Assembly (NCBI RefSeq): GCF_022605725.1
Contig: NC_065554.1
Span: 27,733,100-27,797,099 of the forward strand
DNA: 64,000 nt
Source of the DNA: Anthonomus grandis grandis
Taxonomy: Eukaryota > Arthropoda > Insecta > Coleoptera > Curculionidae
Direction: 5' to 3'
Part shown: in pieces, positions 1 through 10,539 of the stretch
Layout of the letters: each line of letters begins with the position of its first letter
Position numbering within the stretch: the first letter of the stretch is position 1
Translations under genes and position numbers: made by a program
Notes under the pieces: generated by a model
Told to the model about the DNA's origin: nothing
Databases searched by the model: none
Seen by the model: the letters and a program-made list of their open reading frames with translations, nothing else

Positions 1-21
1 CGGGATCAAGTTGAGACTCCT

Positions 22-1126
22 TTAAAATACGGATCGCTTGACTTCAACTGCTGTGTAATTTATAGCTTTACGTCTTGGAGCAGATTTTTTTTTGACTAGA
101 TCTGGTGTTGGTAACACTTCCGCGAAGGAATTATTCAAAGGGATTAATTTTTTACGCAATTCACTTAAAGGCAGGTAGTCATCTGAGTCATATTCAGAAT
201 CATCGGCGGCGGCGGTCGTCTCCTGGTAAGGTCTCTCAGTTACAAGACTTGGGGCAAATGCTTTAATGGAAAGAACATCCTTATCATAAGGGCATATCCC
301 CGTAGCTCGAAAGCCGCTTGTAATATTTCTAATGGACATTGCTTTCTGCCATGTAGGTGTAAAAACTTCAGAAAATCTTTCCCTGTTTAAATCACGTGTA
401 GGATGTTTATCCCAGTACTTTAATAATTCATCGTCCCAATAAGCTTCAAATGCTCGAAATATAGCTTTGTCCATCGGCTGAAGCTCATGGGTGGTGTTAC
501 TCGACAGACAATATAAGTGAATGTCATGAGCTTCTGCTTTCTCAGCAATGCTAATATCCAAATGGCATTTGGCCCCATCAAAAATTAAAATTACTGGAGG
601 AGGCGACATGTATTCAATGAAATGGTTTAGCCACTTATCAAACGTTTCTATCGTCATGCTCCCTTTAGGAGTCATCATAACTTTTGAGCCAGCCGGTAAG
701 CCACCTGAGTAGGTTGGCTTCATTCTCTTGCCTTTAAAAAGAATGACAGGCATGTCCGAGAGCATTAGCGCAAGCGACAATAGTTGCGTTTTCGGCGTGT
801 TCATGAGAAATAAAATTCACACTCGCTCCTTTGGCTGCTAGAACGTTTTGTTGGTGGTGAAGAGTCAAGCGACAACCCTTCTCGTCCATATTATAAATTT
901 TTGGTTCTTTATTTTCTAACTGAGTGCACTCCAACAAATCTCCTAGTTTTTTTAAATAATCTTCTACGATAAAACGATTTAATTTTTGGGCTCTTGCTGG
1001 ATTCATGAATTGAGATCGACGTTTTGATATTCTCGGATGATTTTTTAGAAAAGTCCTTATCCACTCCCTACCAGCGAGACGTTCTTCCTGATTGAAGCAA
1101 TGCTTAATTTTTCTTTTGCTCAACAT
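22..1126 (-). pseudogene. Tigger/pogo-like DDE transposase, frameshifted
   Basis: Relic of a pogo/Tigger-type (Tc1/mariner superfamily) cut-and-paste transposase. The upstream part (1126 to about 770) has the CENP-B-like DNA-binding region, with IKHCFNQEERLAGREW and ARAQKLNRF, followed by the first catalytic Asp in YNMDEKGCRL. The rest (about 804 to 22) continues in another frame with MPVILFKGKRMKP, the second Asp in LIFDGAKCHLD and the third in QPMDKAIFRAFEAYWD, then an acidic tail. The frame changes near 760-800, so one small indel separates the two halves although all three catalytic Asp codons survive. The N-terminal helix-turn-helix is only faintly visible beyond 1126. I could not see terminal inverted repeats; the left end may lie outside the window. 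It sits upstream of the TBPH exons on the opposite strand, probably inside a TBPH intron. Confidence 0.8.
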
Positions 1127-1129
1127 ACC

Positions 1130-2120
1130 TGAACACGGACCTTCTTAAAGCTTCCGGTCGAAATTCTTGTAAAATATAACACAGCGAAACGTGACACCAT
1201 AGAACAAGCCAGGAGTCTGATAACCATAGAACAGAATTACATTTCCGGCCACAGTATCAAGTATTATTGTTACCACAGTCAAATATTATTAACAATTGGC
1301 GATATAAATATTTTAGGCGCTTTCCATCCGGCAAACCAGCGTTGGGCCTTAATATCTGGTGGGCCTTATTACCCCCGGTTACCTTATATATATCTTCTGT
1401 GCTGGTCCCTAAACCATTGGTAATGACTTTTCAATTTCACGATCAGAAGATTTACGACCCTTTTTAATTTTGAATGACTTCCATTCATAACTTATCATGT
1501 TTCTTCTCTATTTGTTCATATAGTGGGTATTGCAGAATGTGAAACTTTAAATCCCCTACTTAAGACATTATTATTTTCGCCATCGGTCTGTAATTTATAA
1601 CACATTTTTTCTTTAATTGTTAATGTTCGTTTAAAGGTTACCCCATAACTTTTACGAAAACCTATATAATTGTTCCAATGATTATTCCGAACTCATATTC
1701 TACCAGTAATAGCATGCAGAAGACGTAAACAAGAAGCAATATTAATTTCAGCCAAAAACTCTCGGATGTCGATGTCTAAGGCGTTAAAGCCACGTAATTT
1801 ATCATACAAAAAAGTAAATCAAAATGAAGAAATTGGTAAATTATGTTGTTATCAACAAGATCATCATCTAGATTCCAAGTCGCTTAAAGCGAAATCGCCG
1901 TGAGGTGCATTAAAACCCCAAAGTCCCAAAGATCTATCAGGATAAGCATGATGGAATATGTTTACATTCATGAATGCTTATCCTGCCGGAAAAACCTGAA
2001 TCCTATCCAGCAGAACTCCCAAGATAAGTAACGTTTCCTTACCTATTAACCTTATGAGTTTTAAAAAACAATTTACCGCATTACATTCGTAATTTCAACG
2101 TTTCTCCACTGTCAATTTCA
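1130..2120. other. Probable TBPH intron, no gene recognised
   Basis: AT-rich sequence between the transposase relic and the first visible TBPH exon. Short open frames here (for example 1267-1467) have no recognisable domain. The TBPH RNA-recognition motifs are not found here, so the upstream TBPH exons must lie left of the window. Confidence 0.5.
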
Positions 2121-2121
2121 G

Positions 2122-2328
2122 GAATAACGGGTCAGGGAGGTCAGAACAACAACCAAGGGGGTTGTAACCCGTTAAACTTAGGATTGAACCTGGGCGGACT
2201 ACCGATGAACCCGGCATTGGTAGCAGCCGCGTTGAATCAGGCGAGCTGGGGCCTCATTGGGAACCTACAGAACCAGCCGGAACCAAATTTCAATCACGGA
2301 TTTAATAACGGACCTAATAATAACAGCG
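2122..2328 (+). CDS. TBPH: TBPH (TDP-43 homologue), penultimate coding exon
   Basis: Internal exon of the gene for TAR DNA-binding protein 43, a nuclear RNA-binding protein that binds UG-rich RNA and controls splicing and RNA stability. The exon follows a cag acceptor at 2119-2121 and ends at a GTAAGT donor (GT at 2329-2330). It encodes the start of the C-terminal low-complexity domain: a Gly/Asn/Gln stretch, then GLPMNPALVAAALNQASWGL and IGNLQNQ, then Asn/Gly-rich sequence. This block aligns by eye with the conserved hydrophobic helix of TDP-43 (NPAMMAAAQ...SSWGMMG in human), which drives self-association. It starts two bases into a codon's remainder and ends one base into a codon, matching the next exon. 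The N-terminal domain and both RRMs are outside the window. Confidence 0.82.
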
Positions 2329-2420
2329 GTAAGTTCCAACAGAAAGGCTTCATTCATTTTCGCAAAGAGACCAGGTACTACAACATAAACAAACGAAGAA
2401 AAATAGTCAAGAAGTCAAAG

Positions 2421-2476
2421 TCTCACAGACATTTATTATCGACGACACGTGTTTCGCTCTATTATAGCATCATCAG
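2421..2476 (-). ncRNA. Hammerhead-ribozyme-like motif, left inverted copy
   Basis: Read on the minus strand from 2476: CTGATGA, a short hairpin (GCTAT/AGAGC type, one mismatch), then CGAAACACGTGTCGTC. The order CUGAUGA, stem II, GAAA, tiny stem III ending in GUC is the layout of the minimal type I hammerheads described in Penelope-like elements and retrozymes. Against it: an extra U lies between CUGAUGA and stem II, and stem I is not obvious in this copy. The same roughly 55-bp sequence returns inverted at 4541-4600. Confidence 0.35.
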
Positions 2477-2807
2477 GGGCCGTATTTTTGAAACCATTCG
2501 AATTCGATTCGCATACGAAATTAGAGGATTTCGCATGAAAAATCGATATTCGTATTTTCCACCGCATCGTATGCGAACTTTTTTGCATGCGGTTTCTCGA
2601 GTGGGATTTTCAATTTGATTCTGTCACTTGTCTTGTTTTGATTTTAAACTAGTTTTTTTTTAATTTGTAAGTTCATTAAGTATTTTCCTAGTGTTTTTTT
2701 GTTGTTTATTAAAAATAAAACAACTATAATCAAATGGCAAGATTAAATAATCTTGTGCAAAGACACGTCGTCGATGCACTGTAAGAGACTGAAACGCTGG
2801 TAGATAG

Positions 2808-4023
2808 AAGGTGTCCAAATACTTTATTTGTGCATTTAATCTCAGACGTCGCAACGCCGCCACTTACGGTGGGTATCAGAACGTAATTCAGTTGCAATGG
2901 AGCCGTTTTACCGGAGAGCAACGCGCTTTTTGTGTACGTGGATTTTACCAAAACAATAATAATTCAATCGTGACAGCACGCCGTCTATATCGCGCTCATT
3001 ACCAATTACATGATATTCAATTATCACCTAGCCCCCTAGATGTTATTAGAAAATGGATCAGAATGTTTGAAGCTACTGGATCCACAGTGAAAATTCATAA
3101 TCCCCACGAATCGTAAGAAGTGCAGAAAACATCGAACGAGTACGTCAATCAGTCAGACAGAATCCAACCTTATTTGTACGGAAGCGAAGTCAGACGACTA
3201 CTCTCAAGAGAGACATAACATTTTGACCAAAGACTTGCACCTGCATGCATATAAGATACAGTTAGTGCAGGAATTAAAACCGAGGGATTACCGAGGATAC
3301 ACGGTTAGAATTTCTCAATGAAATGATGTAACGATTCGTCGATTTCAATAACATTTTATTCAGTGATGAGGCTAATTTACATGTAAATCGCCGCAGAACA
3401 CACGAACGTCCACTGCATAGGCCCAAAGTGGTTGTATGGGCTGCTATATCTGCTGATGGCATAATTGGGCCGTATTTTTTTGAAGATCAAAATGGACGGG
3501 CACTTACCGTTAATACCGAGCGGTATTGTGCAATGTTACAAAATTTTCTTGCACTATCTCTCCGACAGTTTCAAGGTTTTAACTTAGAAACCTGATTTCA
3601 AACGTCAAATCGGGCAATTGAAGCTGTCCGACAATTTATTCTCCAATAAAGTCATTTCAAGAAGAGGCAATACTAACTGGCTTCCTAGGAGCCCGGACCT
3701 GTCGCCACCTGATTATTTCTTATGGGGTTACCTCAAAAGTAAGGTCTACGAGAATAATCCAGCTGATACCAATCAATTAAAGCAAAATATCCAGGAGCAA
3801 ATAAGATTAATATCAAGGGAAATGTGTGGACGGGTTATCAATAATCTTCGTTCTCGATTTGAAGAATGCATACAGCGCAACGGACACCATTTAGACAACA
3901 TTGTTTTTGGTTCATAAATTTCCATTGACTGTACATTAATTTGCCATAAATAAATGATCATTGAAATATGGTGTATTTGGTTTATGCAAACATCACATTG
4001 CTGATACCCTTTTTGGACACCTT
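2808..4023 (+). mobile_element. Decayed mariner-like element in TBPH intron
   Basis: About 1.2 kb bounded by short inverted ends, AGGTGTCCAAA on the left (about 2809) and TTTGGACACCT on the right (about 4022), the usual look of insect IS630/Tc1/mariner ends. It encloses a broken transposase on the plus strand. The target duplication is not clear. It lies between the two inverted hammerhead-like arms (2421-2476 and 4541-4600), so it may have inserted into an older inverted element. Confidence 0.65.
2811..3917 (+). pseudogene. Mariner-like DDE transposase, several frameshifts
   Basis: Plus-strand relic. The N-terminal helix-turn-helix part (about 2860-3115) contains VIRKWIRMFEATGSTVK. The linker near 3225-3290 reads LTKDLHLHAYKIQL in the shifted frame, a signature of this insect mariner-like group. 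The catalytic part has SDEANLHVNRR (first Asp) and VVVWAAISADGIIGPYFF near 3340-3480. The C-terminal block (3618-3917) has SPDLSPPDYFLWGYLKSKVY and ends at a stop at 3915-3917. The pieces lie in different frames with at least three breaks, and the central Asp region between 3560 and 3620 is poor. A related fragment lies at 20030-20505. Not functional. Confidence 0.75.
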
Positions 4024-4540
4024 GTAGAAGGAATAGGATACTCTTCATTTCTTGACCCTTTTGAAATGTATTCAGATGCTCAATTTATTAAATTATATAG
4101 ATTAAGCAAGCCTATTCCGATAAAATTGATGTGCTCCAGGGGGACTGTGTAATCTGGTTGCTACTTTTGTCCACAACGCTTGTGCAGTTTTATCTGAGAA
4201 ATCTTGTGTGAATTTGCCCGACTTTAATTCCGGGTGCTCTGCCATAAATAAAATAAACTCATTCGACACAAAACCGCAATATTTTATATTTTTTGAATCC
4301 AACCAAAAAGACAATTCGAAAAACCCAAGAAACGCCATGAAAAAACCTCAAAATTCCCTGACGTTTTAAAACTTAAATTTCAGGTTAGGTTAAAAAATCT
4401 TTATCGTTTTCATCCCGTTTGACATGGCCTTCAATAGCACTCGACTTTGCTACGTTGCCACTACATTTGCATGTTGGTATGTGAATGAAATTTCGAATGC
4501 TGTTCAACCAAAATACACACACAAAAATGTGATAGTTTTA

Positions 4541-4600
4541 GACCTAATGATGCTCTCATAGAGCGAAACACGTGTCGTCGATAATAAATGTTTGTGAGAA
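4541..4600 (+). ncRNA. Hammerhead-ribozyme-like motif, right inverted copy
   Basis: Plus-strand copy of the motif at 2421-2476. It has CTAATGA (core G changed to A compared with CTGATGA), a perfect 5-bp stem II (GCTCT/AGAGC, loop CAT), then CGAAACACGTGTCGTC. A short stem I is possible: GAC just before the core can pair with GTC just after the predicted cleavage position. The core change would be expected to abolish cleavage. Confidence 0.3.
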
Positions 4601-5498
4601 CGTGACTTGGTTGTTTTTTTTCGTAAACTGCGGTAAGTGTCTAATATGGAAAATATTTAGAAGTTTCGACATTCCCATTGTTTCTCTTTTATTTTGAAAT
4701 ATTTCAAAGAGGACTAAGAAAATGTCGTAAATTAAACACCATGCTCATAGTACTGCTAGGGATCAAAGTGTCTCTTGTAGGTTTCCCATGCATGTTACAG
4801 TTAAACAAGGATTGTTATTGACCACTTTCTTAAGTGCAATCTATTATGGTAAATATAAATTTAGAAAATTGTACTGGATAACTGGGATATGCTCAATTAT
4901 TGACAAGAAACTGGACTTATTCACGTATTTAGGAGATGCATGATCTAAAATCTTTAACGATACCTTTCTTCCTTTTATTCCTGTTTGTTTTATCTATTGA
5001 CCTCTGAGCTCCTTTCTTCTTTTCACTATTCAAAATAAAGTTAGGTAGGATGTTGAAAAAAAAAAATGTGCTCAGAGGTCAATAGATAAAACCTCAGTTC
5101 CTGGGTATACAGGGAAACAGGTTAGGATTTTATAAAATCGCTAGGACACCTCAATTTTATTATCGAGGGGAACAATTTTTACGTCACTCTCATAGAATTA
5201 AACCTCTTCGAAAATCTTCGATGGCAATAGGGGTTGAGTGATACCTCATTTGAAAGGACTTTTTATTTTGGCACCTTATTTTTTAAATTTGAGTGCTGCG
5301 TTGTCAAGTTACGGGTATTTAAACATTGTGAATTCCTTATTATTAGACATTTATCCTGTAAGTGTTTTAATTATGTTAAAGCTAAGATATTGTAAATCTT
5401 AATCATTCATTCATTCAATCATATTCATCGTAAAGGTCTTAACAAAAACACGCTTAAAACTAATAAAATAAGTAATTTTTTGCAAATAAAAAAAAAAT

Positions 5499-6830
5499 TA
5501 ATAATCATTAGCACATAATATAAGGAAGGTTTCTTGGATATATCTGAATTGTGGAAAAAAGTGATTTTCCAGGATCCAATCTGGTTTTTCATGATGCGGT
5601 GATTAATGTTTTATTTTTTTCAGGCAGTCAAAGGGAAACTGGATTTTAAGGGTCTCAATGGTTTTTTTACTTTTGATCAATTCGGTTTATGCAGAAACGA
5701 GCTAAAAATTCCGGTTCGAAAGGCCAAAATAGTTTTTTTTCCTTAAGACTCTGGATATATTCATCCTTTTTCCAGGCAATTAGATCAAGTGGAATTTTTA
5801 TTCCAGGCAGTCAAAATCCAAACTGGAAAAGTGAAGAAGTCAGAATTATGCTTGTTTTTGATCAAATAATTGACTAAACGCATTCGGTTCAAAGGACCAA
5901 AATAGTTAGTTTTTTCCTTAAGACTCTGGGTATATTCGTCCTTTTTCCAGGCAATTAGATTAGGAGGAATTTTTATTCCAGGCAGTCAAAATTCAAACTG
6001 GAAAAGTGAAGAAGTCAGAATTATACTTGTTTTTGATCAAATAAATGCCAAACGCATTCGGTTCAAAGGACCAAAACAGCTTAGAATAACACATTTTATA
6101 TGCGCTAAGCAATTTTTTATGTCTGAAAACTGAATTTTGACTGATAGTTTTCTCTTCTCACTTTGGATCAATACAGTTCATGGAGAAACGCCCTCTAATA
6201 AAAAAAATTAAAATAATCATTTTTAGTACATAATATAAGGAAGGTTGCTTGAATGTGTCCGAATTCTGGAAAAAAAGTGGTTTTCCAGGAGCCAATGTGG
6301 GTTTTCATGATGCAGTGATTAATATTTTATTTTTTCCAGGCAGTAAAAGGAAAACTGGGTTTTGACTGTCTGAATGGGATCTTCAGATGGGTTTCCTACT
6401 TCCGATCAATTCATATTATGGAAAAACGTGCTAAAAATTCCGGGTCGAAGGGCCAAAATAGTTTTTTTTCCCTTAAATCTCTGGGTATATTCGCTCTTTT
6501 TCCAGACAGTTAAATTAAGTGGTATTTTTATTCCAGGCAGTCAAAATCCAATTGGCCCTTTGACCGAAAAAGTGAAGAACTCATAATTATGCGTGTTTTT
6601 GATCAAATAAATGATCAAACGCATTCGGTTCAAAGGACCAAAACAGCTTAGAATAACACATTTTAGATGCGCTAAGCAATTTTTTATTTCATTCAGGCAG
6701 TCAAAGGAAAACTGAATTTTTACCGATAGTTTTCCTACTTTGGATCAATTCAGTTCATGGAGAAACGCCTTAAAAATTCCGGTTCATAGGACTAAAATAA
6801 TATTTTTTTTATTCATCATGGTAGAGGTTT
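5499..6830 (+). repeat. 0.7-kb direct duplication with nested CCAGGCAGT sub-repeats
   Basis: Two diverged copies start near 5499 and 6206; each has the same order of blocks (acataatataaggaagg, then a gattttccagga block, a catgatgc block, ttccaggcagtcaaa and a tttttgatcaaataa block). Inside them a segment of about 165 bp, built around ttttattccaggcagtc and gaagaagtcagaattat, is repeated again at about 5795, 5965 and 6525. It lies wholly inside the TBPH intron; open frames in it are chance. Confidence 0.7.
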
Positions 6831-6849
6831 AATTTAGATTTGTACAGTC

Positions 6850-6895
6850 CTGAGGATAACTTCATACGAGTGAAACGTGGATATTTCAATAAATT
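6850..6895 (+). ncRNA. Diverged hammerhead-like hairpin
   Basis: CCTGAGGA, a 4-bp stem (ACTT/GAGT, loop CATAC), then GAAACGTGGATA. CTGAGGA fits the CUGANGA core and GAAA follows the stem, but stem III and the cleavage triplet are not recognisable. Recorded because it has the same layout as the motifs at 2421-2476 and 4541-4600. Confidence 0.2.
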
Positions 6896-7099
6896 GATCT
6901 AAAATAAGTGATAAAATCGTTCGATTTTAAGTACCTAAATAATTGTTTTCTTTAAAATTCGGAGCAATTTCATCTTTCTTCCAGGCAGTCAGGATCTATT
7001 TATTTAAAAAAAAATTATCACATTTTTTCTATATGCTTCTTTCATGTTAATTTATTAATTATATTCAATCATAGATATTTATACCTCTTAATAAGTCTC

Positions 7100-8160
7100 T
7101 AATAGTTTTAGCATAGTACATACAACAATGGTCCAAAGATTGTTTCTTTCTTCCCCATTCACTGCTGTGTAATGTTTCCTGCTAACTGAATATGCATGAA
7201 AAAACTTTAAAACGGTCCTTCGAATCCCATTTTTATCAATTTTTCAAGTAATAATTGTATATCGACCGTGTCAAAAGCTTTTTTTAGATCTAAAAAACTG
7301 CCACTACATACCTTTGCTGATCTATCTCATTTAAAATAGATTCCACAAGATCTGATCCATACTGTTCATTATCCAATTTGAAGTTTTGTTGTATAATTCT
7401 TATTGTTTTTTCTATTAATTTTCAAAACATAGTTAATAGGAATATTGGCTAAAGTTAATAGGTATAACGGCTGTAAGTTTATTTAACAAAATACAGTAAA
7501 ATTAAAATGTCTGAATAAACAAATGACCCACAAAAGGTTAACCTTGTCAGGGGCTTATAAATCCACAGAATAATAATTTAAACAAAGTAGTTTTTTAGAT
7601 AAAAAAGTTAAGAAGAAAATCTTAATTTGGTACTATCAAACTTATTACACTAATAGCGATAAAAAAGTACTTATGCTATTCGAGTTTTTACTCCTCTAAG
7701 TAGTGCTAAAATACATTTAAATAACAATTTTCAAGTTGATATCATTATACAATAAAGAATTGATGAAGTCTTGGAAGTATAACAGCCAAGTTGGTAGTGA
7801 TATCTGTCAAAATCAAGATTAAATAGTAATAAATTAGGGTTTATTTATACTACCTTGCAATTTTGTGATAAGAACATGTGTACATCTACTTATTTTTATA
7901 TTTTATGATATATCTAATATACTCTCTAAATTGGCTTAGAATCCACTCCTTTAATTTTACTTCAAACAAATATATAGAATTTATCCCAAAAAGATCAGCA
8001 GAGAGTACTGAATAAATTTTTGGACTCAGATACACGTAGAAACGCTGTCCTAATGTGGTGTTTATTTTTGGTAGGTAGCCAGTTAGGTGTTTTAAGCGAG
8101 TAGTATACAGGCGTGTAATTATTGATAGAGTATCTTTCTTCTTAAATTGTCTTATAGATA
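7100..8160 (-). pseudogene. Non-LTR retrotransposon (LINE) reverse transcriptase scraps
   Basis: Two fragments in the same orientation. On the minus strand, 7380-7200 reads DLKKAFDTVDIQLLLEKL (reverse transcriptase motif A, with the catalytic Asp) after one break. The open frame 8176-7886 carries a C-terminal LINE pattern, with LKHLTGYLPK, GQRFYVYLSPKIYSVL and ending IIKYKNK. The polymerase core between them is missing or unreadable. They lie in the TBPH intron, antisense to the gene. Confidence 0.55.
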
Positions 8161-8327
8161 CAGATTGGACAATCACAAGTTTTCCCTTGTCAACTCTAAA
8201 AATATGCTATGTTTGTATTTCCTCTTCCTTAAGTTTTACTTTTGTTTGGTTTTTCAATGTTTATTGACATCTATTATTATCAAAAAACATGCTTATAGAA
8301 TAAAAATCACCAAAAAACACTCTTTAG

Positions 8328-8497
8328 GTAACAACCAGGGCGGAGGTAACCAAGGTGGCGGAGGCGGCCCGGGATTCCTCAACTGGATGTCGCAGGGCGG
8401 CGGAGGCGGCCCCGGGGGTGGCCAGGAGGGCGGCCAGTGGCCCGCCCGACCCCCTCCCGGACAGAACCAGGACAAGGGTTTCCTTAAGTACGACTAG
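8328..8497 (+). CDS. TBPH: TBPH (TDP-43 homologue), last coding exon
   Basis: Follows a tctttag acceptor. The first two bases complete the Gly codon begun at 2328, and the frame runs as Gly/Gln-rich sequence with FLNWMSQGG, then GQWPARPPPGQNQDKGFLKYD and a TAG at 8495-8497. Together the two visible exons give 124 residues, all within the low-complexity C-terminal domain that in TDP-43 mediates protein contacts and condensation. The GC-rich Gly codons stand out from the AT-rich surroundings, as expected for a conserved coding exon. The last residues differ from the vertebrate ending; insect TDP-43 proteins have several alternative C-termini, so this may be one isoform. Confidence 0.8.
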
Positions 8498-8557
8498 GGA
8501 AGGGCGGCCGCTGCGCAGGCGGTTGGTGAGATCGTTAGGAGGGCCATGACATTGTTG
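8498..8557 (+). other. TBPH: Start of TBPH 3'UTR with candidate splice donor
   Basis: The 60 bases after the stop codon stay GC-rich and end in TTG|GTAAGTTTCAG, a strong donor (GT at 8558-8559). This suggests that the 3'UTR is spliced. A good acceptor (tttttcttgcag) ends at 12597. Confidence 0.45.
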
Positions 8558-8688
8558 GTAAGTTTCAGTTTTTGACTGGAAAATAATTTCTATACTCTTC
8601 TTTTTTTTTACATTTAATTAATAAATAATTTATTTAGCACCTGGTTAACTTTACTTAACGTTAAGAAATAACGTGAAGAATAAATATA

Positions 8689-9122
8689 CAAGGTGTCCGG
8701 AAAGTCAACGACAATACTGAAGGAGCAACTCATAAGCACCCAGAAACACATAAAATGACTAGTAAAAAATCGATGGTTTTAGAAATATTGACACTTTAGT
8801 AGAAGTCACCAAAATCCTACTCTTACATCAGATTTTCGATTGTCACGCCTTCAAAATAGATATTTTTGGATTTTTTTTAGCTTTGCAATACTGAATTGCC
8901 ATTTTACTGATCAAAGACAAACGTTAAGCTAAACAGCCAAAATATTTAATAGGACAGTATTCTAAAATGAAGTATTGCTTATTTTTATTTTTAATAACTC
9001 AATTTTGATCCCTTATACCTACTGGACCAAAAAATGTTAACAACCTGGCTAATTTACTTTTAAAATTACCCAATATGTTTTAAAATCCCTTCAGTATTAT
9101 CGTTGACTTTCCGGAGACCCTG
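8689..9122. mobile_element. Mariner-type MITE, about 434 bp
   Basis: Long terminal inverted repeats: the left end starts CAAGGTGTCCGGAAAGTCAA and continues CGACAATACTGAAGG; the right end is its complement with three or four differences (ccttcagtattatcgttgac and so on). TA flanks the left end and a TA lies two bases beyond the right end. There is no coding capacity. It sits in the putative TBPH 3'UTR intron. Confidence 0.75.
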
Positions 9123-9303
9123 TGTAAATATATAGAATAGACAAATGTTTCCTTCCGAGAAATATAAAAATAAAGCCGCATTACAAATTGTGGATAACTA
9201 AAGGTATCCACAGATCTGCAAAAAATCCCCGCTATTTTCCTAAAAACCTACTTTTTTGAATATCGTAGAACATACAGGAAGCTACTGCAAAAAGCCAAAC
9301 AAC

Positions 9304-10414
9304 AATTGAATCAATTATTTCTTAAAGGGACTAAGTGATATTAAGAAGTTTTAAGAAAAACAGAAAAATGTTGTTTATTTTTTAACCTCTTGATATTTTA
9401 AATTGATTATTCGATTCGTTTTTTTATTAGTATGGTTCGGTTAAAGGTGTAAATTAATAAAATCATTGTAGAATTTTGGATTTTCTTTATTAGACAGATT
9501 TTTCAAAAAAATTAAAGAATTTATTATGTGGACGTAAAATTCCTGCTTATCTTCTGGTACCCATTGATTAAGGCTTTGCAAATGGGCTATTTTTGTTTCC
9601 AAAATTGGCACGTTCATGTTTTCTTTTTATCTTAGAAACAGCTACTCTTATTCATAAATGTCCTAAACCTCCCTCTAACACTGGTCATATGACTCGCCAC
9701 GTTAACGATTTTCCCTTACCAATCCCTACATCCTCCCTCAAACACTATTTGCTTTTGCTCATCGTATAGCTTAGTAAAACACTGCATTTTACATCTAAAA
9801 AATAACTTATCATATACCTAGGCTATTCAATATATAACTTTTATTAAACTTACTTGCAAGCACCTCTGATTTGCCTGGCAGCAACCATATCGCCTTTATA
9901 ATCTTTATACGCAGTACCACTGATTCTAGCTTTTTTGATTAAATTTCTTTGATAATTATCATCATTTCTTACATCTCGGCGTCTTTTTCTAAGATTATGA
10001 TTGAGATAGCTCCTCTTCACTTTCAGTGCTTCTATTTTCGTCCGAACTAGACATATTGCGACAAAAATGCGATTATATTACTCTTAAATGCACACAGTAT
10101 CCAAGCCAGTAAATCACTAAAAATATTTCGACACACGAGGCTTGCATTTCAAAACAAAACAGAGCGCAAGGTCAAATACAGCACGACACACATTTTAATA
10201 TTTATTTCTTAACGGGGCTAAGTTAGTTTACTTAGGTCCTTTCTGCACTAAACCATTATTTTCTCACCCAGAAATGCAAGTAAGGAATAATTGAATTTAG
10301 TTCTTTTCTGCACCAAACGCTAGGATTTGGCTCAAAATTTGTTTTTATTGTAGTGTATTAAAAACAAAATGGCCGAAACGGCACTTAGGCCCTTTCAGAA
10401 ATAATCGATTCAAT
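9304..10414 (-). mobile_element. TIR-bounded remnant carrying a DUF7869-type ORF start
   Basis: The ends are inverted copies of about 35 bp: the left contains ATTGAATCAATTATTTCT then AAAGGGACTAAGTG, and the right, complemented, contains ATTGAATCGATTATTTCT then AAAGGGCCTAAGTG. The CTAAGT/CTTAGGTCC motif recurs inside the right end (10210-10330). Between them lies the N-terminal part of the ORF described next, on the minus strand. At 1.1 kb it looks like a deletion derivative that lost the catalytic region. Confidence 0.6.
9540..10060 (-). pseudogene. N-terminal remnant of a DUF7869-type protein
   Basis: Minus strand from 10053: MSSSDENRSTESEEELSQ, then, after a one-base shift, LRKRRRDVRNDD, NYQRNLIKKARISGTAYKDY and VAARQIRGACK up to a possible donor near 9858. 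A second exon after a ttttag acceptor near 9795 gives CKMQCFTKLYDEQKQIVFE. The order basic region, RN..K..R..G..Y, R.....C.C, then E..+..F is that of the N-terminal half of the insect DUF7869 family, which is also seen at 44685-46103 and 53654-55331. The C-terminal catalytic-like region is absent. Confidence 0.5.
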
Positions 10415-10539
10415 TATATTATTCTAAATTGAAAAAATCAAGTAACAATTACCTTTCATCATTAATAACAAAGCGAAAGAAATGTGTCTTCGTCGTTTTT
10501 AAACCTGAGTACTACACGTCAAATATTTGATAAAAATTC

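Larger units (their letters stand above)
2329..8327 (+). other. TBPH: TBPH intron, 6 kb, filled with repeats
   Basis: Bounded by a GTAAGT donor at 2329 and a tctttag acceptor ending at 8327; the reading phase matches across it (one base plus two). It contains the mariner remnant, two inverted hammerhead-like arms, a 0.7-kb duplicated block and the LINE fragments listed separately. Between 4610 and 5490, and between 6960 and 7090, I see only AT-rich sequence. Confidence 0.75.

Noticed and set aside
8293..8549. Pro-rich and Arg-rich frames overlapping the last TBPH exon
   Set aside because: They are shadows of the Gly-rich coding exon in other frames.
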